DNA of 64,000 bases. Origin: Verrucomicrobiaceae bacterium UBA1938 (GTDB lineage: Bacteria; Verrucomicrobiota; Verrucomicrobiia; Verrucomicrobiales; Verrucomicrobiaceae). Below the pieces are notes generated by a model, which was not told the origin of the DNA, made no database searches, and saw only the letters and a program-made list of their open reading frames with translations. Shown here piece after piece: positions 33,120-41,027 of the stretch (its first letter is position 1; the number at the start of each line of letters is the position of its first letter). Location: positions 62,001 through 126,000 of the forward strand of contig DDFC01000011.1 of NCBI GenBank assembly GCA_002336895.1. The letters are read 5' to 3'. A program made the translations under genes and the position numbers.

Positions 33120-36100
33120 ATGTCCCCCATGCCCCGCCCTTCCATCCCTCATCATCGCACACTCGTCTTTGTCTTGATGCTCGCCGCCCTGGCCATGCCG
33201 GGGAGGAGTACCGCCGCCTCAAGCCTGACCTGGGACGCGGACGGAACCGCAGGCGGCAGCACCGGCGGCACGGGCACCTGGAGCACGTCCGCCGCTCTCT
33301 GGAACAAATCCGGCACCATGATCTCGTGGGTGAATGCCAACAGCGACATCGCCATCTTTGGCGGCACCGCAGGCACCATCACTCTCGGAGAGGCCATCAC
33401 GGCAGGCGGCCTGACTTTCAATTCCGACGGCTACACGCTGGCGGGCAATGGCAACACGCTGACCCTCGGCGGCAGCGTGACTGTGACCAACGCCAGTCAG
33501 CAGGCCCTGATCCAGGCCAATCTGGCCCTGGCTGCCGCCACCACCTTCACCGGCTCGGGAAACCTGACCTTTGACACCGGCTACAACATCACCGGCGGCG
33601 GCTTCGGCGTTTCCAAGACCGGCACAGGCACGCTCAATCTCGCAGGCAGCATCACCGACGCCGGCACGCTGACCATCAGCGGCGGCACCACCAATCTCTC
33701 AGGCAGCTACACACGCGCCACCTACTCCAACGCCGCCGGCCTCTCTGTGACCAGCGGCACGCTGAATGTGACCGGCACGCTGGGCTCCTCCGCCGCCAAT
33801 CCCCTGGGGCAGACCGCCTTCTCCGGCGGCAGCACCACCAATTTCTCCGGCACGGCGTATCTTTCCGGCTCATCCGCCACCTTCCGCGTGGGGGAAGGCA
33901 CCAGCGCCACCGTGAATGTCACCGCAGGCACGCTGACCATCGGCACCAGTTCAGGCGGCTTTGTGCTGGGGCGCAGCAGCACCTCGGGCACAGGTTTTAT
34001 GAACATCTCCGGCGGCACGGTCACTGTGGCCAGCAGTTCCAATGTGATCCGCATCGGCGCAGGCTACTCGGACACCGAGAGCAGCGGGGCCAGCGTCATG
34101 ACCCTCTCCGGCACCGGAGTGTTTGACAGCGGCACCTCCACCGGAAACATCCTGCTCGGCTCAAACCTCAGTGGAAACACCACCAGCTCCGGCACCCTCA
34201 ATCTGGACGGCGGCACCCTGTCCACCCTCCGCACCATCACGGGCGGACTCTACGGAGCTTCGATCTTCAACTTCAACGGCGGCACGCTCAAGGCCAATGG
34301 CACCACCCTGACGCTGAGCACCACCCTGACCACCGTCAATGTGCGCAATGGCGGCGCGGTGATCGACACCAACGGCTTCAACGTCACCATCGCCAGGGCG
34401 CTGGCTCATTCCAGCATCGTCGGAGACAATGCCACGGACGGCGGCCTGACCAAGATGGGCCTGGGAACGCTGACCCTGTCCGGCACAGATGCCAACACCT
34501 ACACAGGCCTGACCCTGATCAGCGCAGGCGAACTGGACCTCTCCAAAACAGCGGGCCTCAATGCGACGATCTCAGGCGCCATCACCATCGGCGATGGCAC
34601 CACCACGGCCATCCTGAAGCTCATCAACAGCGACCAGATCGCGGACACGAGCCTGATCACACTCAATGGCAGCGGCGCAAACGCGGGCATCTTCCGTCTG
34701 AACAACAAGAGCGAAACCATCGGCGGCCTCGGCAGCACAGGCGGTGCAGGCATTGTGGAAAATGAATCTGGCAGCACGGGCACAGGCACGCTCACGCTCA
34801 GCGTCGCCTCAGGTGCGCAGAGCTTCAGCGGCACGCTGCGCAATGGCGATGGCACCGGCACGGATGGCACTCTCTCCCTGGTCAAGACGGGCGGCGGCAC
34901 GCAGACTCTCAGCGGCACAAACACCTACACCGGCACGACGACGGTCAGTGCCGGGACCCTGATCCTCAGCGGCACCAGCACCTATGCCGGCAGCCTGACG
35001 GTCAGCGGTGGCATGCTGACGCTGAGCAGCGGCAACACCTTCTCCAGCACCACGGCCGTCAGCGGAGGCACGCTGCTCGTCAGCAGCGCCAGCACCTTCA
35101 CCGGTGCCGTCACGATCAGCGCGGGCGGCCAGCTGACACTGAACAGCGCCAGCACCTTTGGCAGCACCATCACGATCGCCGCAGATGGCACGCTGCAGTT
35201 TGGCGTCAGCGGTGCCATCTCCTCCAGCTCCACCCTCATCCTGAATGGTGCGGCCGGGAGCGGTCCGGCCACACTTTCGCTTAATGGGTTCAACTGGACC
35301 TCCGCCGCCATCACTTTCTATGATGCCACGTCCGCAGCCACCAGCCGGGGCGTCATCAGCATCGGCAACGGCGGCACGCTCACGCTGGGCGGTACGGTCA
35401 CCGTCAGCAGCACCGGCACCCCTCTCGGCGCACAGATCACCGGCGGCACGCTGGATCTCGGCGCTGCCACGCGCAGCTTTGCCATCAATGACAGCAGCAA
35501 TGCCGCGCACGATCTCACCATCTCATCCGCTATCACCTCGGTGGCGGGCGCTTACGGCATCATCAAAACCGGCATGGGCAATCTGCTGCTCAGCGGCGGT
35601 GTAAACATCGCAGGCGGCGTCACCGTCTCCGGCGGCGTGCTGGAGATCGCAGGCTCGTTTACCAATGGCGCCAGCACCACCAGCGTGGGGGCGGTGTCTG
35701 CGCCAGGCATGCTGCGGCTGAGCACCGGAGCCGACTACTCGACCTCGACGCTCGCCATCGGCAGCAGTGCAGGTTATCAGGGATCCACCGTCGTCAGCGG
35801 CGGCACACTGACGCTCACCACCACCAACACACAGGCGGGCATCCTCCTTGGAGGCGCCGGCTACGGCGGCCTGTTCCTGTCCTCAGGGACCATCAACACC
35901 AAGCGCGTGGACTCCGGGGACGGCACCACCACCGCCTCCATCGCAGTCATGCAGGTCAGCGGCGGCACGCTGAACACCTCCAACTACATCATGTTTCGCA
36001 ACGAGCGCTGGGAGTTCACCGTCACAGGCGGCCAGGTGCTGCGCAGCGGAGATGCCATCGCGCTGGGCTTCCGCAGCGGCGGCACTTCAGCCACGGCCAC

Positions 36101-37877
36101 CACCACCGCGCAGGGAGTCATGACCATGGCGGGTGGAGTGGTGAACAACGCAGGCTACAACATCACCACGGCCCAGCAGAACAACAACACCGCCCTCGGC
36201 ACCACCTATCTCAACCTCGACGCCGGCACCCTGATCAACAACCAGATCGTGCACTACAACAGCACAGGCGCCGCCAACAACACCGTCGTCAACTTCAATG
36301 GCGGCACCCTGCAGGCTGGAGCAAACACCACCGCCTTCATCACCGACAGCGGCACCGGCGGCACGGGCACGCTGACCGCTTATGTCAACGGCGCCTTCGG
36401 CTCCTTCAGCGGAGGTGCGGTCATCAATACAAACACCTTCAATGTCACCATCCCCATCGCCATGAACGCCCCCACTGGAAACGGCGTCATGAGCATCGCC
36501 GTGAGCAGCGGCGGCAGCGGCTACTATGGCGCGCCCTATGTGGAGATCAGCGGCGGAGGCGGCACCGGAGCCACGGCTTATGCCAACGTGGATCTCGATC
36601 CCTCCAGCCCCACCTATGGCCAGCTGCTCAGCATCACCATCAGCAATCCGGGCGTGGGCTACACCTCCACACCCACCGTGGCGCTGCTCGGCGGTGGCGG
36701 CAGCGGCGCCGCACTCGGCACGATCACGACAGCGGCCAACACCTCCGGCGGCCTGACCAAAAACGGCCTCGGCACACTCACGCTCTCAGGCTCTGCCGCC
36801 AACACCTTCACTGGAGACTCCACCATCACGGCAGGAGAGGTGGACCTGGCCAAAAACACCGGCGTCACCGCCATCGCTGGAAACATCACCGTGGGAGATG
36901 GCAGCGCATCCGCAGTATTAAAACTCATCAACAGCGAGCAGATCGCCGACACGAGCGTGGTCTCCTTCAATGGCAGCGGTGCCAGTGCCGGAGTCCTGCG
37001 CCTCAACAACCTGAGCGAAACCATCGGCGGCCTCAGCAGCACCGGCGGTGCAGGCATCGTGGAAAACGAATCCGGCAGCGCCGCCACCGGCACTCTCACC
37101 GTCAATGTCGCCTCCGGCACGCAGACCTTCGGCGGCACGCTGCGCAATGGTGATGGCACAGGCACGGACGGCACTCTCGCCATTGTCAAAACCGGCGCGG
37201 GCACCCAGGTGCTCAGCGGCGCAAACACCTACACCGGAGCCACCACGGTCAGCGCAGGCGTGCTGCAGATCGGCAGCAGCGGCGCGGGCACCACCGGCAC
37301 GGGAGCGGTGACCGTGCAGAGCGGCGGCACGCTCACCGGCACCGGCATCGTGCAGGGCACCAGCTTCACCGCCGCCAGCGGTTCCACCGTGCAGGCGGGA
37401 GATGGCACCGCGCAGGCAAACTACGGCACGCTGACCTTCACACCCGCATCCGGCTCAGGTGCGATCAATTTCCAGTCCGGCAGCACGATCATCCTCGGCA
37501 TCAATCCCGGCGGCACCTCGGACCTGCTCAACATCATCGGCACCGGCACCAACACCCTGCTCTTCAATGGCAACCTCACCATCACCGCCACGGCCTTCAC
37601 GCCCACCGCACCGGCGGTTTTCAATCTGCTCGACTGGACCGGCCTTTCCGCCTCACCCACCTTTGCCAGCCGCTACACCTCCACAGGACTCCTTCTGGGA
37701 AATGGCGATGAAGCCACCGGCCTCGACCTGCCCGACATCTCCGGCTCCGGCTTCTTCTGGGACATCAGCAGCTTCACCACCAACGGCTCCATCTCCATCG
37801 TTGCCGTGCCCGAGCCTTCACGGCTGCTGCTGATGGGATTGGCGCTCGTGCTGATGATCAGCAGACGCAAGCGCTAA
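33120..37877 (+). CDS. Second beta-strand-repeat surface protein with PEP-CTERM signal
   Basis: The protein has 1,585 residues from the ATG at 33120; an ATG three codons later (MPRPSIPHHRTLVFVLMLAA) is an equally good start. A signal peptide (LVFVLMLAALAMPGRSTAA) leads into beta-strand repeats (GTGTLNLAGSITDAGTLTIS, GTLTLSGTDANTYTGLTLIS). An insert near residues 1122-1200 reads VSSGGSGYYGAPYVEISGGG and later SNPGVGYTSTPTVALLGGGG, a paired Gly-Tyr-Pro motif distinct from the repeats. The C-terminus has AVPEPSRLLLMGLALVLMIS followed by RRKR, a PEP-CTERM signal. Its last ~200 residues closely match those of the upstream giant protein. Export and exosortase sorting are expected; function is probably surface attachment or matrix (inference). 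Confidence 0.92.
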   Translation: MSPMPRPSIPHHRTLVFVLMLAALAMPGRSTAASSLTWDADGTAGGSTGGTGTWSTSAALWNKSGTMISWVNANSDIAIFGGTAGTITLGEAITAGGLTFNSDGYTLAGNGNTLTLGGSVTVTNASQQALIQANLALAAATTFTGSGNLTFDTGYNITGGGFGVSKTGTGTLNLAGSITDAGTLTISGGTTNLSGSYTRATYSNAAGLSVTSGTLNVTGTLGSSAANPLGQTAFSGGSTTNFSGTAYLSGSSATFRVGEGTSATVNVTAGTLTIGTSSGGFVLGRSSTSGTGFMNISGGTVTVASSSNVIRIGAGYSDTESSGASVMTLSGTGVFDSGTSTGNILLGSNLSGNTTSSGTLNLDGGTLSTLRTITGGLYGASIFNFNGGTLKANGTTLTLSTTLTTVNVRNGGAVIDTNGFNVTIARALAHSSIVGDNATDGGLTKMGLGTLTLSGTDANTYTGLTLISAGELDLSKTAGLNATISGAITIGDGTTTAILKLINSDQIADTSLITLNGSGANAGIFRLNNKSETIGGLGSTGGAGIVENESGSTGTGTLTLSVASGAQSFSGTLRNGDGTGTDGTLSLVKTGGGTQTLSGTNTYTGTTTVSAGTLILSGTSTYAGSLTVSGGMLTLSSGNTFSSTTAVSGGTLLVSSASTFTGAVTISAGGQLTLNSASTFGSTITIAADGTLQFGVSGAISSSSTLILNGAAGSGPATLSLNGFNWTSAAITFYDATSAATSRGVISIGNGGTLTLGGTVTVSSTGTPLGAQITGGTLDLGAATRSFAINDSSNAAHDLTISSAITSVAGAYGIIKTGMGNLLLSGGVNIAGGVTVSGGVLEIAGSFTNGASTTSVGAVSAPGMLRLSTGADYSTSTLAIGSSAGYQGSTVVSGGTLTLTTTNTQAGILLGGAGYGGLFLSSGTINTKRVDSGDGTTTASIAVMQVSGGTLNTSNYIMFRNERWEFTVTGGQVLRSGDAIALGFRSGGTSATATTTAQGVMTMAGGVVNNAGYNITTAQQNNNTALGTTYLNLDAGTLINNQIVHYNSTGAANNTVVNFNGGTLQAGANTTAFITDSGTGGTGTLTAYVNGAFGSFSGGAVINTNTFNVTIPIAMNAPTGNGVMSIAVSSGGSGYYGAPYVEISGGGGTGATAYANVDLDPSSPTYGQLLSITISNPGVGYTSTPTVALLGGGGSGAALGTITTAANTSGGLTKNGLGTLTLSGSAANTFTGDSTITAGEVDLAKNTGVTAIAGNITVGDGSASAVLKLINSEQIADTSVVSFNGSGASAGVLRLNNLSETIGGLSSTGGAGIVENESGSAATGTLTVNVASGTQTFGGTLRNGDGTGTDGTLAIVKTGAGTQVLSGANTYTGATTVSAGVLQIGSSGAGTTGTGAVTVQSGGTLTGTGIVQGTSFTAASGSTVQAGDGTAQANYGTLTFTPASGSGAINFQSGSTIILGINPGGTSDLLNIIGTGTNTLLFNGNLTITATAFTPTAPAVFNLLDWTGLSASPTFASRYTSTGLLLGNGDEATGLDLPDISGSGFFWDISSFTTNGSISIVAVPEPSRLLLMGLALVLMISRRKR

Positions 37878-37917
37878 CACCCATGGCTGACGCAGCGCCC
37901 CCTCTTGTTTCAATCAT

Positions 37918-39054
37918 TCATCCTACGGGGCTCACGCGCAGCCTGCGCAGACTGTAAAAGGGTGCGGCTGATTCCGTGATGCGCCGCGCCCCAGCCTTGC
38001 GCCTGGGGCCAAAGAGCTCGCGCTGCGCCTCAAAGATGCCTTCCACAAACTCCTGGCTGCCCAGCGCCACGCCATCCGTGAAATAACGCACGCGCAGGCG
38101 TACGAGTTCGGCGGTGCTGAGCTTTCCTTTCTCAGCCAGCACGGTGCGGGCGGTTTCGGTGCTGAGGCCGCGACGCACGACGTTTTCGTTCTGCGCGTCC
38201 TTCACCTCGCGGCCATCAGTGTGCAGCAGGCAGCGGTAGGCTTCGGCGGCAGAGGCGCTTTTCCAACCGTCCACGGGTTTGCCCAGGGCTTTGCAGAGTC
38301 CGCGCTGCGCACGGCGGCTGCCGCCGAGGGCTTCGGCGTAGCCACACCAGCGGTAGTCTTTCGGATCTTTGACCAGACCAGCACGCACGGGGTTGAGATC
38401 AATGTAGGCGGCCATGGTGCGCAGGGCTTCGCCTTTGCCTTCGACGAGCACGCTTTTAAAGCGGTCCATCCAGAGTGTACCACGCCGGCCACGGCGTTTG
38501 TTGAACCAGCGGCTGAAGCGCTCTTTGATTTCTTTGACGAAGAGGGAGAGATCGCAGAAGCGCTTTTTCAGAGCCTCGATTTTTTGGTCGGCCAGGATGG
38601 CCATGCCGCGCTGACGGAGGTCGGCGAGTTCATCGCGCAGGAGGCCGAGGTAGGTCTTGCTGTAGAGGATGCCGAGGTGCTGGAAGAGCTTGGATTCGCC
38701 ATCGGGTCCGTCGAAGCGTTCCAGCCAGGTCCTCTTGTGGGGCACTTCGGCGAGGAGGTGGAAGTGATTGCCCATGAGGCAGTAGGTCACGATCTTGATG
38801 CCTGAGAACTCGGCCATGCGCCAGATGATGCGGCGCAACGCCTCCTTCTCGACGTCATCGAACCAGATCTCGCCGCCGCAGGTGCGGGACATGACGTGGT
38901 AACAGTAGGACTCAAAGGGTCCCTTGCCGAGGATGCGCTTGCGGCCGCCGGACCAGGACCGCGCGGCAGGATAGAGGCCGGTTTTGGCATTCACACCGAC
39001 GAGCTGCTCCTCAAGCGGGAGGGACTGGGGATGAGAGGATTGGGCGGGTTGCAT
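37918..39054 (-). CDS. REP-associated tyrosine transposase (Y1/HUH), copy 1
   Basis: The 378-residue protein belongs to the IS200-like Y1 group. The HUH motif is in TYCLMGNHFHLLAEV (about 90-104), preceded by SYCYHVMSRTCGGEIWFDD. YIDLNPVRAGLVKDP (about 217-231) is the family signature holding the likely catalytic Tyr. YRWCGYAEALGG and a basic C-terminal extension follow. RAYT proteins nick and join short palindromic repeats and are usually domesticated single-copy genes; here a second copy lies 1,472 bases away. No terminal inverted repeats are visible, as expected for this family. The palindrome ATGCCTGGCAT lies 43 bases upstream. Confidence 0.9.
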   Translation of the reverse strand: MQPAQSSHPQSLPLEEQLVGVNAKTGLYPAARSWSGGRKRILGKGPFESYCYHVMSRTCGGEIWFDDVEKEALRRIIWRMAEFSGIKIVTYCLMGNHFHLLAEVPHKRTWLERFDGPDGESKLFQHLGILYSKTYLGLLRDELADLRQRGMAILADQKIEALKKRFCDLSLFVKEIKERFSRWFNKRRGRRGTLWMDRFKSVLVEGKGEALRTMAAYIDLNPVRAGLVKDPKDYRWCGYAEALGGSRRAQRGLCKALGKPVDGWKSASAAEAYRCLLHTDGREVKDAQNENVVRRGLSTETARTVLAEKGKLSTAELVRLRVRYFTDGVALGSQEFVEGIFEAQRELFGPRRKAGARRITESAAPFYSLRRLRVSPVG

Positions 39055-39096
39055 GGCGGGAGGGTGGGTGAAGTTTGAGAGAAATCAATCAACTAA

Positions 39097-39107
39097 ATGC
39101 CTGGCAT
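39097..39107. repeat. Palindrome upstream of transposase copy 1
   Basis: ATGCCTGGCAT, followed by CTTTTTTT, lies 43 bases before the start of transposase copy 1. The same palindrome and flank recur at 40569 before copy 2, and similarity between the copies stops just beyond it. It may be a substrate hairpin or the edge of the duplicated unit. Confidence 0.5.
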
Positions 39108-39389
39108 CTTTTTTTATGGCAGCCGCAGAGGAGAGCAAGCACCGCGATGGAGCGCGGGTGACGCTAAGGGAGGTGATGGTGAAGGCCGGTGCGCCGGAAG
39201 CATGGCTGCCGGAGGACGGGAAGGTGAAGCATGAGATGCCGAAGTCGGTGCCGAAGGGGCTGCCGAAGCCGAGCGGATCGTGATTGAACCCTGCTGCTGG
39301 GGATGGCTTTCGCCAGAAAGGCTGCGGAGCGAGGAATTTTTTTATTAATCAGGCTGCTCGCGTTTAGATTAGAGGGAACAGGAGTCGCG
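39108..39389. other. Spacer between the two transposase copies
   Basis: This stretch is not shared with the second copy. A short forward open frame from 39116 (MAAAEESKHRDGARVTLREV..., 55 residues, ending GLPKPSGS) has a Lys-Pro-rich tail but no recognisable family and no ribosome binding site. I treat it as unsupported. The remainder, with an A/T run near 39340, holds nothing I can name. Confidence 0.35.
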
Positions 39390-40526
39390 CTACCCCAGAG
39401 GGGTGACCCGCAGCCTGCGGAGGGTGTAGAACGGCGCAGTGGATTCGGTGAGGCGGCGGGCTCCGTTTTTGCGGCGGGGGCCAAAGAGTTCGCGCTGGGA
39501 TTCGAAGATGCCTTCCACAAATTCTTTACTGCCGAGAGCGAGGCCGTCGGTGAAGTAGCGCACGCGCAGGCGTACGAGTTCGGCGGTGCTGAGCTTTCCT
39601 TTCTCGGTTAGCACAGCACGGGCACTTTCTGTGCTGACACCATGGCGGATGATGTTTTCGTTTTGGGCGTCCTTCACCTCGCGGCCATCAGTGTGCAGCA
39701 GGCAGCGGTAGGCTTCGGCGGCAGCGGCGCTTTTCCAGCCGTCCACGGGTTTGCCCAGGGCTTTGCAGAGGCCGCGCTGGGCACGGCGGCTGCCGCCGAG
39801 TGCTTCGGCGTAGCCGCACCAGCGGTAGTCTTTCGGATCTTTGACCAGACCAGCACGCACGGGGTTGAGATCAATGTAGGCGGCCATGGTGCGCAGGGCT
39901 TCGCCTTTGCCTTCGACGAGCACACTCTTGAAGCGGTCCATCCATAGCGTGCCGCGCCTGCCTCGCCGTTTGTTGAACCAGCGGCTGAAGCGCTCTTTGA
40001 TTTCTTTGACGAAGAGGGAAAGATCGCAGAAGCGCTTTTTGAGAGCGTCGATTTTTTGATCGGCCAGGATGGCCATGCCGCGCTGGCGGAGGTCGGCGAG
40101 TTCGTCGCGCAGGAGGCCGAGGTAGGTCTTGCTGTAGAGGATGCTGAGGTGCTGGAAGAGCTTGGATTCGCCGTCGGGCCCGTCAAAGCGTTCCAGCCAG
40201 GTCCTCTTGTGCGGAACCTCGGCGAGGAGGTGGAAGTGATTGCCCATGAGGCAGTAGGTGACGATCTTGATGCCGGAGAACTCGGCCATGCGCCAGATGA
40301 TGCGGCGCAACGCCTCCTTCTCGACATCATCGAACCAGATCTCGCCGCCGCAGGTGCGGGACATGACGTGGTAACAGTAGGACTCGAACGGTCCCTTGCC
40401 GAGGATGCGCTTGCGCCCGCCGGACCAAGAACGCGCGGCAGGATAGAGACCTGTTTTGGCATTCACACCGACGAGCTGCTCCTCAAGCGGGAGGGACTGG
40501 GGATGAGAAGATTGGGCGGGTTGCAT
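39390..40526 (-). CDS. REP-associated tyrosine transposase (Y1/HUH), copy 2
   Basis: This is a 378-residue near-twin of the transposase at 37918. Only about two dozen residues differ, mostly in the last 110, for example NENIIRHGVSTESARAVLTE versus NENVVRRGLSTETARTVLAE. The HUH motif (GNHFHLLAEV) and YIDLNPVRAGLV are intact. The two genes point the same way and the upstream 57 bases, up to the palindrome at 40569, are also duplicated, so the unit copied was gene plus leader. Sequence after the stop codon is unrelated in the two copies. Its presence beside an Rhs toxin locus is consistent with a mobile or rearrangement-prone region. Confidence 0.9.
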   Translation of the reverse strand: MQPAQSSHPQSLPLEEQLVGVNAKTGLYPAARSWSGGRKRILGKGPFESYCYHVMSRTCGGEIWFDDVEKEALRRIIWRMAEFSGIKIVTYCLMGNHFHLLAEVPHKRTWLERFDGPDGESKLFQHLSILYSKTYLGLLRDELADLRQRGMAILADQKIDALKKRFCDLSLFVKEIKERFSRWFNKRRGRRGTLWMDRFKSVLVEGKGEALRTMAAYIDLNPVRAGLVKDPKDYRWCGYAEALGGSRRAQRGLCKALGKPVDGWKSAAAAEAYRCLLHTDGREVKDAQNENIIRHGVSTESARAVLTEKGKLSTAELVRLRVRYFTDGLALGSKEFVEGIFESQRELFGPRRKNGARRLTESTAPFYTLRRLRVTPLG

Positions 40527-40568
40527 GGCGGGAAAGTGGGTGAAATTTGAGCGAAATCAATCGACTAA

Positions 40569-40579
40569 ATGCCTGGCAT
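40569..40579. repeat. Palindrome upstream of transposase copy 2
   Basis: ATGCCTGGCAT followed by CTTTTTCCC lies 43 bases before the start of transposase copy 2, at the same offset (1,472) as the genes themselves. The preceding bases (TCGACTAA versus TCAACTAA) are also shared, while the sequence beyond is not. Confidence 0.5.
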
Positions 40580-40682
40580 CTTTTTCCCTTGCTCGGCTAC
40601 AACGTCCACAGTGGTGTGTCCTAAGGTTTTGACAAGCGGGCTGATCGGGCTGGCACGTTTGGAGGGTCAGGGCGCTCGCCCG

Positions 40683-41027
40683 TCAGGGCCTCTGCTCAGA
40701 GGAGCTTGTTTGTGCGCTTTCATTTTTTTGTTCGGTTGGCGTGGTGCTCGCTGTGGGTAGTCCTATGCTTTTTCGAAACTCAACAAAGTCTTCTATGCAG
40801 TGAAGGTAACTCTCTGGTGGTTCTTTGATATCCACTCCTGTCAGATAAATTATTGCTCGCCATATGATTGGAGAATCGGCTGAAGGCTCCATTCGAAGAG
40901 AGTTAGCATCATCTGCTCGCATTGCGCTACTAGCGTAGCTGGCGATTTCTTCGCGACTTCTAGAGCCCGACTCCAGGTCAGCAAACGCTTTTTGAATATC
41001 TTGTAGAGTGACAATCATGGCTACCAT
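40683..41027 (-). CDS. Candidate immunity protein for the Rhs toxin
   Basis: This acidic 114-residue cytoplasmic protein has no signal peptide. It reads TLQDIQKAFADLESGSRSREEIASYA, then SPIIWRAIIYLTGVDIKEPP and YLHCIEDFVEFRKSIG, with a disordered Ser/Thr/Gln tail. The helical W/A-rich layout with a SREEIASYA stretch resembles small CdiI/Imm-type immunity proteins (family resemblance, not a firm match). Its start overlaps the last 7 bases of the Rhs gene on the same strand, the classic arrangement for a toxin and its neutraliser. A second ATG three codons in is possible. Confidence 0.75.
   Translation of the reverse strand: MVAMIVTLQDIQKAFADLESGSRSREEIASYASSAMRADDANSLRMEPSADSPIIWRAIIYLTGVDIKEPPESYLHCIEDFVEFRKSIGLPTASTTPTEQKNESAQTSSSEQRP

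Noticed and set aside
22032..33155. Many long minus-strand frames opposite the giant surface protein
   Set aside because: They are Val/Pro/Ser/Leu-rich mirror images of Gly/Thr/Ser-rich repeats and repeat with the same period. None has a plausible start region or domain.
32880..37870. The beta-strand-repeat proteins as true autotransporters
   Set aside because: No C-terminal outer-membrane barrel is present. Both end in a PEP-CTERM signal, which implies a different export and sorting route.
39116..39283. 55-residue frame between the transposase copies
   Set aside because: It has no ribosome binding site, no family and no copy in the duplicated unit.
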